From: VRUE01 sp963805475
GTDB taxonomy: Bacteria > Actinomycetota > Thermoleophilia > Solirubrobacterales > 70-9
Assembly (NCBI GenBank): GCA_963805475.1
Contig: CAWDUO010000006.1
Span: forward strand, 213,523-277,522
DNA: 64,000 bases
Direction: 5' to 3'
The stretch's first letter is position 1. The number at the start of each line of letters is the position of its first letter. A program made the translations under genes and the position numbers. Shown in pieces: positions 16,593 to 25,339 of the stretch. The notes under the pieces are model-generated. The model was not told where the DNA came from. It searched no databases and saw only the letters and a list, made by a program, of their open reading frames with translations.

Positions 16593-17680
16593 GACGCCGT
16601 TTCGCGCCGGCTCCGCGCCGCGCCGGCCAGCCCCTCCAGCGCGGTCACGGTGTGCTCCCAGTCGATGCAGGGGTCGGTGATCGACTGGCCGTAGACGAGC
16701 GGCTCGCCGCCGCCGCCGAGGTCCTGCCGTCCCTCGACCAGGAAGGACTCGAGCATCACGCCGACGATCGCGCCGTTGCCGGCGGCGACCTGCTCGCCGA
16801 TCGCGGCGGCAGCGGCCAGCTGGCGCGCCGGGTCCTTGGCGCTGTTGTCGTGCGAGGCGTCGATCACGAGCCGCTCGGCGAGGCCGGCGCCGCGCAGCCT
16901 CTCCAGCGCCGCCGCGACCCCCTCGGGATCGCAGTTGGGCCGGCCGCGGCCGCCGCGCAGGATCACGTGGCCATCGGGGTTGCCGGTCGTGTGCAGGATC
17001 GCCGGGCGGCCGGCGTCGTCGATCCCGGCGAAGGCGTGCGGGGCCGCGGCGGCGCGCACCGCGTCGACCGCGACCTGGACGTTGCCGTCGGTGCGGTTCT
17101 TGAAGCCGATCGGCATCGAGAGGCCGGAGCCGAGCTGGCGGTGGGTCTGGCTCTCGGTCGTGCGCGCGCCGATCGCCCCCCAGGAGACCGTGTCGGAGAT
17201 GTACTGCGGCGTGATCGGGTCGAGGAACTCGCAGCCCACCGGCAGGCCGAGGTCGAGCACCTGGAGCAGCAGGGTGCGCGCCAGCCGCAGGCCGGCGTTG
17301 ACGTCGCAGGAGCCGTCGAGGTAGGGGTCGTTGATCAGGCCCTTCCAGCCGGTCGTCGTGCGCGGCTTCTCGAAGTAGACGCGCATCGCGACCAGCAGGT
17401 CGTCCTTCAGCTCGCCTGCCGCCCCGGCCAGGCGCCCGGCGTACTCGAGCGCCGCCTCGGTGTCGTGGACGCTGCAGGGGCCGACGACGACGAGCAGCCG
17501 GTCGTCGGCCCGCTCGATCACGCCCTCGACGTCGCGCCGCCCGTCGAGCACGGCCCGCTCGCGCTCGTCACCGAGCGGCAGGTCGCCGAGCAGCGCTTCC
17601 GGCGAGACCAGCTCGACGACGCGCTCGATCCGCTGTTCGCGAACCCGGTCGCGCGCCCCATCCGCCATGCCGGCGATCAT
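16589..17680 (-). CDS. aroF: 3-deoxy-7-phosphoheptulonate synthase, AroF/G/H type
   Basis: First step of the shikimate pathway (PEP plus erythrose-4-phosphate to DAHP). 363 residues, class I (AroFGH) length and motifs: VVVGPCSVHD (about 65-74), RVYFEKPRTTTGWKGLIND (about 99-117), GARTTESQTHRQLGSGL and GFKNRTDGN (about 192-200), and DASHDNSAKD (about 274). Short overlaps with tyrA and hisC tie it to the aromatic operon. The exact paralogue letter (F, G or H) and its feedback inhibitor cannot be read from sequence. Confidence 0.94.
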   Translation of the reverse strand: MIAGMADGARDRVREQRIERVVELVSPEALLGDLPLGDERERAVLDGRRDVEGVIERADDRLLVVVGPCSVHDTEAALEYAGRLAGAAGELKDDLLVAMRVYFEKPRTTTGWKGLINDPYLDGSCDVNAGLRLARTLLLQVLDLGLPVGCEFLDPITPQYISDTVSWGAIGARTTESQTHRQLGSGLSMPIGFKNRTDGNVQVAVDAVRAAAAPHAFAGIDDAGRPAILHTTGNPDGHVILRGGRGRPNCDPEGVAAALERLRGAGLAERLVIDASHDNSAKDPARQLAAAAAIGEQVAAGNGAIVGVMLESFLVEGRQDLGGGGEPLVYGQSITDPCIDWEHTVTALEGLAGAARSRRETAS

Positions 17681-18774
17681 CTCATCCCGCCCATCGCGGC
17701 GAGGAAGCGGTCGTTCTCGGCCGGGGTTCCGTAGCTGACGCGGATGTGGCCCGAGTCGCCCAGGGGGGTGCCGGGGCGGACGGCGATCCGGCGCTCGGCG
17801 AGCGCGGCGACGACCTGCTTCTCGTCGGCCTCGCCGAGGTCGATCCAGGAGAAGTTGGTCTGCGTCTCGGCCGTCCGCAGGCCGAGCTCGCGCAGGCCCT
17901 CCTCGACCCGGATGCGCTCGACCAGGGTGCGTTCGACCCGCCGCTCGACGTCGTCGGAGTGCAGGATCGCCTCCGCCGCCGCCGTCTGGGCGATCGCGTT
18001 GACGCTGAACGGCTGGCGCACCGCGTCGACCGCGGCGCGGAACTTCGCCGAGCCGAGCGCGAAGCCGACCCGCAGGCCGGCGAGGCCGTAGACCTTGCTG
18101 AAGGTGCGCAGCAGGACGAGGTTGGGGAACTCGGCGAGCAGATCCAGGGTGGCGTCGGGGTCGTCGACCGCCTGGAGCTCGACGTAGGCCTCGTCGAGGC
18201 AGATCGTCACGTGGGCGGGGACGCGCTCGCAGAAGGCGGCGACCTCGGCGGCCGGGACGTGGGTGCCGGTGGGGTTGTTGGGGTTGCAGACGACGACGAT
18301 CTGGGTCGCCGCGGTGATCTCGGCCGCGATCGCGTCGAGGTCGTGGACCTCTCCCTCGGCGAGCGGCACGCGCACCTCGCGCGCGCCGGTCAGCGCCGCC
18401 AGGTGCGGGTAGATCGAGAAGGACGGCCAGGCGTAGACGATCTCGGCGCCCGGCTCGCAGAGCGCCTCGGCGGCGGCGAGCAGCAGCTCGCAGGAGCCGT
18501 TGCCGACGGCGACCCGGCCGGGCTCGGTCTCGTAGCGGTCGGCGATGCGGCGGCGCAGCAGCGTCGCGTCGGGGTCCGGGTAGCGGTTCATCGCCCCGGC
18601 GGCGGCCTGGATCGCCTCGACCACCTTCGGGTGCGGCCCGAAGGGCGACTCGTTGGAGGCGAGCTGGGCGATCCCGCTCTCGACCAGCGCCTCGGGCGCG
18701 TGCCCGGTGGGCACGCCGGCCCGGTAGCCCGGCATGCGGGCGAGCTTCTCGGCGAAGGTGACGGCCATCGTCAC
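17677..18774 (-). CDS. hisC: Histidinol-phosphate/aromatic aminotransferase
   Basis: PLP-dependent fold type I aminotransferase of 365 residues. Visible features: NESPFGPHPKVVEAI (about 40-54), NPNNPTGTHV (about 163-172), the DEAYVE box, and the PLP lysine in RTFSKVYGLAGLRVGFA (about 225-241). The family includes histidinol-phosphate aminotransferase. Its place between chorismate mutase and DAHP synthase suggests it may act on prephenate, phenylpyruvate or 4-hydroxyphenylpyruvate here, in addition to or instead of histidine synthesis. That role is an inference. Confidence 0.88.
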   Translation of the reverse strand: MTMAVTFAEKLARMPGYRAGVPTGHAPEALVESGIAQLASNESPFGPHPKVVEAIQAAAGAMNRYPDPDATLLRRRIADRYETEPGRVAVGNGSCELLLAAAEALCEPGAEIVYAWPSFSIYPHLAALTGAREVRVPLAEGEVHDLDAIAAEITAATQIVVVCNPNNPTGTHVPAAEVAAFCERVPAHVTICLDEAYVELQAVDDPDATLDLLAEFPNLVLLRTFSKVYGLAGLRVGFALGSAKFRAAVDAVRQPFSVNAIAQTAAAEAILHSDDVERRVERTLVERIRVEEGLRELGLRTAETQTNFSWIDLGEADEKQVVAALAERRIAVRPGTPLGDSGHIRVSYGTPAENDRFLAAMGGMR

Positions 18775-18795
18775 TCGATTGTGACGAACCGCCTG

Positions 18796-19170
18796 CTATT
18801 GAGCCGCGTGGAGGTCCGCGCGCAGATCCTGTGTCGCGCCCAGGTACACGTGCGTGGCCGTGTGACCGAGCGGCGCGTAGTAGTGGACCATCGCCCGGAC
18901 CACCCGCGGCATCGAGCCGGGGACGGGGATCTCGCGGCAGCAGATCAGCGGCACCGCGTCGAGCCCGAGCTTGCGCGCGGCGACCGCCGGGAACTCGGCG
19001 TCGAGGTCCTCGGTGGTCGTGAACAGGCAGCTGACCAGGGACTCCGGCGCCAGGTCGTTGCGGCCCAGCACCTCTCGCATCAGCTCCTCTGTCGCGGCGA
19101 CGATCGCCCCGGCCTCGTTGGCCTCCGCCTGCACCGCGCCGCGCACCGCGAAGAGCTTCTGCTCACTCAT
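18796..19170 (-). CDS. aroH: Chorismate mutase, AroH type
   Basis: Converts chorismate to prephenate. 124 residues, matching the trimeric AroH class: VRGAVQAEANEAGAIVAATEE (RGA plus T-E), SCLFTTTEDLDAEFPAVAAR (about 47-66), the PLICCREIPVPGSMPRVVR stretch with the active-site Arg (about 73-91), and a conserved H-Y near 95. It overlaps the pseudouridine synthase gene by 8 bases and is followed by hisC after 21 bases. Confidence 0.93.
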   Translation of the reverse strand: MSEQKLFAVRGAVQAEANEAGAIVAATEELMREVLGRNDLAPESLVSCLFTTTEDLDAEFPAVAARKLGLDAVPLICCREIPVPGSMPRVVRAMVHYYAPLGHTATHVYLGATQDLRADLHAAQ

Positions 19171-19861
19171 CGCGGGAATACTCCCAGAGCGCGGCGACCT
19201 CGGGGGCAGCGAGACGGCGCGCCTCGCCCTCGGCGAGATCGGCCAGCTCGACCGGGCCGAAGCGGACTCGCCTCAGGGACGCGACCTCGTTGCCGACCGC
19301 CTCGGCCATCCGGCGCACCTGGCGGTTGCGGCCCTCGCGCAGGACGATCTCGACCCGGCGCTCGCCCAGCCGCCGCACCCCGGCCGGGACCGTCGGCCCG
19401 TCCTCCAGCTCGACGCCGCGCGCCAGCCGGCGCAGGTCCGCCTCGCCGGGCGGCCGCCGCAGCTCGACCACATAGGTCTTCGGGACTTCGTAGCGCGGGT
19501 GCGTCAACCGGTTCGCCAGCTCGCCGTCGTTGGTCAGCAGCAGCAGCCCGGTCGAGTCGGCGTCCAGGCGCCCGACCGGGTACAGCCGCGCCGGCGAGTC
19601 GACCAGCTCGACCACGGCGGGACGCCTCCCCGGCTCGCGCGCCGTCGAGACCACCCCGGCCGGCTTGTTCACCGCCCAGACCTCGCGCGCCTCGGTCTCG
19701 ACCAAACCGCCATCCACTCGCACCTCGTCGGAATCGTCGACGTCTCGGGCAGGGTCAGTCACCACCTCCCCATCAACCGTCACGCGCCCGGCAGTCACCA
19801 GCTTCTCAGCCCCCCGCCGCGAAGCGACTCCCCCGTGCGCGAGGTATTTCGCCAGTCGCAC
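19163..19861 (-). CDS. rluB: Pseudouridine synthase, RluB/RsuA family
   Basis: rRNA pseudouridine synthase of 232 residues. N-terminal S4 RNA-binding domain (MRLAKYLAHGGVASRRGAEK, residues 1-20, to about 50), then the catalytic domain with GRLDADSTGLLLLTNDGEL (about 97-115), which contains the nucleophilic Asp, and REGRNRQVRRM (about 179). Association with scpAB is common in Gram-positive genomes. The target is probably 23S rRNA as for RluB, but could be 16S. Confidence 0.92.
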   Translation of the reverse strand: MRLAKYLAHGGVASRRGAEKLVTAGRVTVDGEVVTDPARDVDDSDEVRVDGGLVETEAREVWAVNKPAGVVSTAREPGRRPAVVELVDSPARLYPVGRLDADSTGLLLLTNDGELANRLTHPRYEVPKTYVVELRRPPGEADLRRLARGVELEDGPTVPAGVRRLGERRVEIVLREGRNRQVRRMAEAVGNEVASLRRVRFGPVELADLAEGEARRLAAPEVAALWEYSRDE

Positions 19862-20430
19862 TACTCGGCGCGCTGCTCGCCGGCTTTGAGCAGGCGCTCC
19901 CTCAACTCCCGCTCGTCCTCGGGCGTGGGGTCGAACTGCGCCGGGTCGGGCAGCTGCTCGAGCCCGTCGAGGCCGAAGAGCCGTTCGAACAGCTCGGTCG
20001 TCTTGAACAGGGCGGCGCCGAACTGCGAGCGCCCCGCCTCCTCGATCAGGCCGCGCTCGGCCAGCGTCTGCACGGCCGACTCGGAGGAGACGCCGCGGAT
20101 CCGCGCCACCTCGGGGCGCGAGACCGGCTGCAGGTAGGCGACGATCGCGAGGCTCTCGGCCTGCGCCTGGGTCAGCGGCGGCGTGCGCGGCTTGGCGAGC
20201 AGGCGCCGCGCGGCGTCCTCGCTGGCGGGGTCGCTGGCGAGCGCGAAGCCGCCGGAGACCTCGCGCAGGACGACGCCGCGCCGGCCCTCGGCGAGGTCCT
20301 CGCGCAGCAGCTCGATCGCCTCGGCGACCTGGCCCTCGGTCGCCTCGGTCGCCTCGACCAGGTCGGGCAGCGAGACCGCCTGCGGCGAGAGGAAGAGCAG
20401 CGCCTCGATCGTGCGGCTCAGGTCGCTCAC
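19861..20430 (-). CDS. scpB: Segregation and condensation protein B
   Basis: Winged-helix kleisin-associated subunit of the SMC condensin complex. 189 residues with two winged-helix domains. Recognisable stretches are IEALLFLSPQAVSLPDLVEA near the start and ESLAIVAYLQPVSRPEVARI (about 109-128) plus RGVSSESAVQTLAERGLIEE. Overlaps scpA by 4 bases and abuts rluB. Acts with ScpA and SMC in chromosome segregation. Confidence 0.94.
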   Translation of the reverse strand: MSDLSRTIEALLFLSPQAVSLPDLVEATEATEGQVAEAIELLREDLAEGRRGVVLREVSGGFALASDPASEDAARRLLAKPRTPPLTQAQAESLAIVAYLQPVSRPEVARIRGVSSESAVQTLAERGLIEEAGRSQFGAALFKTTELFERLFGLDGLEQLPDPAQFDPTPEDERELRERLLKAGEQRAE

Positions 20431-21161
20431 CCCGTCCCGGCCTCCTGGCGGCGGATCTCGATCGGGCCGAGCGGCTCGCTCTGGCTCCAGGTGACCTCGC
20501 CCTTGCGGTAGAGCTCGAGCAGCGCGAACAGGGTGACCGCCTGGGTCAGCCGGTCCTCGCCGCCGAACTGCTCGTCGAAGTCGATGCTGGCGCGGCCGGC
20601 GAGCGCGTCGCGCAGCGCCCGCAGGCGGCGCTCCAGCGAGACGGTCGGGCGGATATGGCTGACGTCGACCGGCGGCGGAACGGTCAGCAGGTCGCCGAGC
20701 GCGGCGCCGAGCCGCTCCGGGTCATAGACGGCGACGGCGGCGTCCAGCGCGACCTTGCGCAGGCTCGGCGGCAGCGGCGCCGCCCGGTACAGGTAGCCGC
20801 GGGCCGCCTCGAAGCGCTCGCGCAGCGACTCCCCGGCGGCGCTGTAGCGGCGGTACTCGAGCAGCCGCGCGAGCAGCTCCTCGACCGCCTCCTCGGGCCC
20901 CATCTCCTCCAGCTCGGGGTCGGCGCCCGGCAGCAGCAGGCGCGACTTCAGCTCCAGCAGCGCGGCGATCAGGACGAGGAACTCGGTCGCCACCTCCAGC
21001 TCCAGCTCGCCCTCGCGCTCCAGGTGCTCGATGTAGGCGACGACGACCTCGCCCAGCTCGACCTCCAGCAGGTCGACCTCCTCGCGCAGCAGGACCGCGA
21101 TCAGCAGGTCGAACGGGCCGGCGAAGACGTCGAGCTCGAGATCGAGGTCGGCGACGGGCAT
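20427..21161 (-). CDS. scpA: Segregation and condensation protein A
   Basis: Kleisin that bridges SMC heads and binds ScpB. 244 residues. The conserved N-terminus FAGPFDLLIAVLLREEVDLL (about 13-32) and the helix EVATEFLVLIAALLELKSRL (about 56-75) are typical. The C-terminal winged helix includes TQAVTLFALLELYRKGEVTW. It lies 9 bases downstream of trpS in the same direction. Confidence 0.94.
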   Translation of the reverse strand: MPVADLDLELDVFAGPFDLLIAVLLREEVDLLEVELGEVVVAYIEHLEREGELELEVATEFLVLIAALLELKSRLLLPGADPELEEMGPEEAVEELLARLLEYRRYSAAGESLRERFEAARGYLYRAAPLPPSLRKVALDAAVAVYDPERLGAALGDLLTVPPPVDVSHIRPTVSLERRLRALRDALAGRASIDFDEQFGGEDRLTQAVTLFALLELYRKGEVTWSQSEPLGPIEIRRQEAGTG

Positions 21162-21170
21162 CGCCAGAGA

Positions 21171-22169
21171 TTAGGCCGCCGACCCGATGCCCATGCGGCT
21201 CTTGACCTCGGCCAGGGTCGGGCCGGCGATCGCGCGCGCCTTCTCGGCCCCGGCGGCGAGCGCCGCCTCCAGCGCCGCCTCGTCGGGGCGCAGCTCGGCG
21301 TAGCGCTCTTGGACCGGCGCCAGCAGCTCGACGACCGCCTCGGCGACCGCCTTCTTCAGGTCGCCGTAGCCGCCGCCCTCCAGCTCGCCCTCGACCGCCT
21401 CGGGCGCGACCCCGCGGGCGACCGCCAGAACCTCGATCAGGTTGGAGACGCCGGGCTTGTCGGGCGCGCGGACGATCTCCCGCCCCGAGTCGGTCACCGC
21501 GCTGCCGAGCTTCTTGCGGATCGCCGCCGGCTCGTCGAGCACGTAGATCGTCCCCGCCTCGCTCGACCCGGTCGTCGACATCTTCCGCCCGGGGTCCTGG
21601 AGATCCATGATCCGGGCGCCGACCTCGGGGATGCGGTACTCGGGGACGACCAGCGTCTCGCCGAAGCGCTCGTTGAAGCGGCGGGCGATCTCGCGCATCA
21701 GCTCGACGTGCTGGCGCTGGTCGTCGCCGACCGGCACCTCGGTCGCCCTGTAGGCGAGCACGTCGGCGGCCATCAGCACGGGGTAGAAGAAGAGGGCGGC
21801 GGAGACCAGCTCGCGCTGCTTCGCCGACTTGTCCTTGAACTGGTGCATGCGGTTGAGGTCGCCGTGCGAGGTGACCGCCGAGAGCAGCCAGGTCAGCTCC
21901 GCGTGCTCGAGCACGTCGGACTGGCGGAAGAGGATGCAGCGCTGCGGGTCGAGGCCGGCGGCGAGCAGGATCGCGGTCGTGTCGTAGAGCCGTTCGCGCA
22001 GCTCGGCCGGGTCGTAGGCGACCGAGATCGCGTGCAGGTCGACGATGCAGAAGATCGCCGGCTCGCCGCGCTCCTGGCCGTCGACGTACTGGCGGATCGC
22101 CCCGATGAAGTTGCCGAGGTGCTTGCGGCCGGTGGGCTGAATGCCACTGAAGATGACGGGGGCGGGCAT
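21171..22169 (-). CDS. trpS: Tryptophanyl-tRNA synthetase
   Basis: Class I aminoacyl-tRNA synthetase charging tRNA-Trp. 332 residues. The HIGH-like motif is in GIQPTGRKHLGNFIGAIRQY (about 9-28) and the KMSKS-like motif is GRKMSTTGSSE near residue 192. Normal bacterial length. First gene of the scp/aromatic run; upstream lies a large hairpin. Confidence 0.96.
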   Translation of the reverse strand: MPAPVIFSGIQPTGRKHLGNFIGAIRQYVDGQERGEPAIFCIVDLHAISVAYDPAELRERLYDTTAILLAAGLDPQRCILFRQSDVLEHAELTWLLSAVTSHGDLNRMHQFKDKSAKQRELVSAALFFYPVLMAADVLAYRATEVPVGDDQRQHVELMREIARRFNERFGETLVVPEYRIPEVGARIMDLQDPGRKMSTTGSSEAGTIYVLDEPAAIRKKLGSAVTDSGREIVRAPDKPGVSNLIEVLAVARGVAPEAVEGELEGGGYGDLKKAVAEAVVELLAPVQERYAELRPDEAALEAALAAGAEKARAIAGPTLAEVKSRMGIGSAA

Positions 22170-22202
22170 GGGCGGAGCCTATTTGAGGGGGGCATCCTGA
22201 GA

Positions 22203-22312
22203 GGGACATCCCGGCAGGGGCTCCACTTAACTTTTTTGAGATCGTCGTCTGGCCGTCCGAGATCCGCGGCGCCAAAAAAGTACAAGACGTTCCGCCCCTA
22301 CCGGGATGTCCC
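22203..22312 (-). terminator. Large nested hairpin after the MFS gene
   Basis: Outer arms GGGACATCCCGGCAGGGGC (22203-22221) and GCCCCTACCGGGATGTCCC (22294-22312) pair with one mismatch. Inner arms ACTTTTTTG (22230-22238) and CAAAAAAGT (22273-22281) pair perfectly. It begins directly after the MFS stop codon and stops before trpS, so it probably ends MFS transcription. Its size (110 bases) and two-layer design are larger than an ordinary terminator. Confidence 0.6.
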
Positions 22313-22313
22313 T

Positions 22314-23832
22314 TCACGAGATCTCTGCGGCGGGCTCCGGATGGAGCTCGGGGACGTCGCAGGCCGCGCTGTGGCCGCACTCGCCGGCCGGGGCCGCACC
22401 GCGGGTGGGAATAGCTTCCGTTTCACGGTGCGGGTTCTCTATTCCGAGGCCGGCGAATATCCCTCCCGCGATCATCAGCAGGCCGGCGATCACTACGCCC
22501 AAGTGGAAGGCCGCCGTGGATGCATTGGGAGCTTCCGAGGTCAGCGGGCCGTTCGCCACTTCGCGGCCGACGCTGGCGTCGAACTTGGCGGCGATCACCG
22601 CGCCGAGGACGGCTACGGCGAGCAGGCCGGCTACGCGGGCGACGCCGTTGTTGACGCCGGAGGCGATGCCGACGTGGCGCTCCTGCACCGAGTCGAGCAC
22701 GGTGGCGGTCAGCGGCGCGACCGTCGCCGAGAGGCCGAGGCCGAAGACGAGGATCGCGGGCAGCACGTCGGCGAGGTAGTTCGCGTCGGGGCCGACCCGG
22801 GTCAGCAGGATCAGGCCGATGCCGCCGACGATCGGCCCGGCGCACATCGGCAGCCGAGGCCCGGCGCCGGAGGCGAGCCGGCCCCAGCGCGGCGAGAGGA
22901 AGAAGAGGATCAGCGAGACCGGCGTCGTCGCCAGGCCGGCCTCGATCGGGCGTGTAGCCGGCGACCTGCTGGAGGAAGAGGCCGACGAAGAAGAGTCCGC
23001 CGATCAGCCCCGCGTAGGCGGCCAGCGTGGTCAGGTTGGCGACGCGGAAGTTGCGGATGCGGAACAGCGACAGCTCCAGCATCGGGTGGCGGGTGCGCGC
23101 CTCGTGGGCGACGAAGAGGGCGAAGCAGGCGACGCCGGCGACCAGCGGCGCCCAGACGACCGGACTGCCCCAGCCGTAGTTGGGCTGCTCGATCAGGGCG
23201 AAGACCGGGCCGGCGAGGCCGGCCGCCGAGAGGACGATGCCGAGCCAGTCGACGCCGTGGAAGGCCTCGGGGTCGCGCGTCTCCTCGATCGCGCGCAGGC
23301 TGAGCGCGACGGTGGCCGCGATCACCGGGATGTTGACCCAGAAGATCGCCCGCCAGGAGAGCGCCTCGACCAGGAAGCCGCCGCCGGCCGGGCCGATCAC
23401 GGTGGCGATCCCGGTCCAGGCGGTCCAGGTGCCGACCGCCTGGCCGCGCGCCGGCCCCTCGAAGGCCGCGGCGACGATCGCCAGCGAGCCGGGCACGAGC
23501 AGCGCCCCGGCGATCCCCTGGAGGGCGCGGGCGGCGACGAGGAGCTGCACGGTGGGCGCGAGCGCGCAGAGGATCGAGCAGGCGCCGAAGCCGATCAGGC
23601 CGGCGACGAAGACGCGCCGGCGGCCGAGCTGGTCGCCGAGCGAGCCGCCGACCAGCAGCAGCGAGACCAGGGTCAGCATGTAGGCCTCGACCACCCACTG
23701 CTGCCCGGCCAGGCCGGCGTTCAGGCCGTCGGCGATCGCCGGCAGCGCCACGTTGACCACGGTCGAGTCGAGGAAGACGACCGTCGAGCCGAGGATCGTC
23801 GCGACCAGGGTCAGCCGCTGCTGGCGTGACAC
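22314..23832 (-). CDS. MFS drug exporter, DHA2/EmrB-QacA type (frameshifted)
   Basis: Fourteen-helix proton-coupled exporter. The N-terminal part shows FLDSTVVNVALPAIADGL (motif D1), GGSLGDQLGRRRVFVAG (motif A, about 63-79) and ARALQGIAGALLVPGSLAIV (motifs B/C). Around 22,950 the frame switches; the second part (from IEAGLATTPVSLI) continues with the last helices and stops at 22314-22316. Both halves belong to one protein of about 505 residues, so a one-base indel is likely. The substrate is unknown; the family exports lipophilic drugs and antibiotics. Confidence 0.85.
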
Positions 23833-23857
23833 GCGAGCGAGTCTACGCCGGGGTCGG

Positions 23858-24631
23858 TCACTCCCCCAGCTCGCGCAATTGCTGGGCCGGGGTGAAGAAG
23901 TTGCGATAGGCGAGGCCGGTGGCGACTAGGGCGGCGATCGCGACGCTGCCGAGCAGCGCGTAGAGCAGGACGAGCTGGAGGCGGACCGCGTCGGTCGGTT
24001 CGGCGCCGGCGAGCAGCATCCCGACCATCGTCCCGGGGAAGAAGATCAGGCCGGTGGTCTTGGTCGAATCGATCAGGGTGATCGTGCCCGAGCGCAGGGC
24101 GCGGCGGACGAACGGCTCGGCGGCTTCGCGCGCGGTCGCGCCGAGCGCCAGCGTCGCCTCGATCGCGGCGCGCGACTCGCTCAGCTCGTCGCCGAGCCGG
24201 TTCAGCGCCACCGCCGAGGCGGTCATCGCGTTGCCGATCACCATGCCGCCGACCGGGACCAGGTAGCGCGGCGTCGCTTCGAAGATGCCGAGCGCGACGA
24301 CCAGGCCGAGCGTCGTCGCGGCGGCGATCGCCAGCCCGATCAGCAGCGGCCAGAAGGCGCCGGGGACCTTCTTCGCCCGGCCGCGGGCGGTGAAGGCGCC
24401 GAAGACGACCATCACGGTGAGCAGCGCCAGCACCAGCCAGAGCGTGTCGGCTTCGAAGATCAGCTTGATCGCGTAGCCGATCGCGGTCAGCTGGACGAAG
24501 GAGCGGACGGTGGCGATGCCGATGTCGCGCTCGAGGTCGGTGCGGCGCCAGAAGGAGATCGCGGCGGCTAGGGCGACCAGCGCCAGCGACGCCGCGACCT
24601 GACCGAGCGAGAGGTGGACCGAGGCGCTCAT
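23858..24631 (-). CDS. fetB: FetB-like ABC permease (UPF0014)
   Basis: Membrane component of a two-gene ABC system related to E. coli FetAB, implicated in metal (iron) export and oxidative-stress resistance. 257 residues, about 6-7 helices. Family motifs: RTDLERDIGIATVRSFVQL (about 30-48), GMVIGNAMTASAVALNR (about 127-143), and the cytoplasmic loop ATLALGATAREAAEPFVRR, followed by TTGLIFFPGTMVGMLLAGA. Start ATG at 24629-24631 overlaps the ATPase gene stop by 4 bases. Confidence 0.85.
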   Translation of the reverse strand: MSASVHLSLGQVAASLALVALAAAISFWRRTDLERDIGIATVRSFVQLTAIGYAIKLIFEADTLWLVLALLTVMVVFGAFTARGRAKKVPGAFWPLLIGLAIAAATTLGLVVALGIFEATPRYLVPVGGMVIGNAMTASAVALNRLGDELSESRAAIEATLALGATAREAAEPFVRRALRSGTITLIDSTKTTGLIFFPGTMVGMLLAGAEPTDAVRLQLVLLYALLGSVAIAALVATGLAYRNFFTPAQQLRELGE

Positions 24632-25254
24632 CCCAGCTGGATGGCGCGGTCGGTGAGCCGGCGCGCCTGCTCGGGGTCGTGGGTGACCAGGACGAAGGAG
24701 ATGTCGAGCTCGGCGCGCAGGCGGCGCAGCGTCGCCTCGATCGCGTCGCGCGCCGCGGCGTCGAGCGCGGAGGTCGGCTCGTCGAGGAGGAGGACCTTCG
24801 GCCGCTGGGCGAGCGCGCGAGCGAGCATCGCCCGCTGCCGCTCGCCGACCGAGAGCCTGCCGACGTCGCGCGCGGCGAACTCGGCGGCGAGGCCGGCGTG
24901 GCGCAGGCACTCCGCGGCGTCGAGCCGCTCGCCGGCGAGCCGCGCCGCGTAGGCGAGGTTCGACTCGACCGTCCCGTCCAGCAGGGCCGGCAGCTGCGGG
25001 ACCAGCGAGACCTCGCGCCGCAGCGCCAGCGGGTCGTAGGAGTCGAGCGGCCTGCCGTTGTAGGCGATCGTTCCGCCGTCGGGGTCGGCGAGCCGGTTGA
25101 GCAGCCGCAGCAGGGTCGACTTGCCGGCGCCCGAGGGGCCGACGATCGCCGTCGCCCCCGGCTCGATCCCGGCGTCGAGCGAGTCGAGCACGCGGCGCTC
25201 GCCGCGGGTGAGGCTGATGTCGCGCAGCTCGAACAGCACGCGGGCATGATCCAT
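24628..25254 (-). CDS. fetA: FetA-like ABC ATPase
   Basis: ATP-binding partner of the FetB-like permease. About 208 residues from ATG at 25252-25254. Walker A GPSGAGKSTLLRLL (about 37-50), Q-loop VPQLPALLDG, signature LSVGERQRAMLARAL (about 130-144), Walker B VLLLDEPTSALD, and the switch His in VTHDPEQ. The open frame extends upstream only as a shadow of the divergent ku gene. The 85-base gap to ku must contain both promoters. Confidence 0.87.
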   Translation of the reverse strand: MDHARVLFELRDISLTRGERRVLDSLDAGIEPGATAIVGPSGAGKSTLLRLLNRLADPDGGTIAYNGRPLDSYDPLALRREVSLVPQLPALLDGTVESNLAYAARLAGERLDAAECLRHAGLAAEFAARDVGRLSVGERQRAMLARALAQRPKVLLLDEPTSALDAAARDAIEATLRRLRAELDISFVLVTHDPEQARRLTDRAIQLG

Positions 25255-25339
25255 CACCGCCGCAAGAAGCGTCCCGCGCGCCGCGAAGCGCCGCCCCGCC
25301 CCGCGATTCGCTGCCAGAATCCGGGTAGGTGATGCGCTG

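Noticed and set aside
17746..20511. 921-residue plus-strand open frame
   Set aside because: Antisense to hisC, aroH, rluB and scpB; shadow frame.
20655..23303. 882-residue plus-strand open frame
   Set aside because: Antisense to scpA, trpS and the MFS gene; shadow frame.
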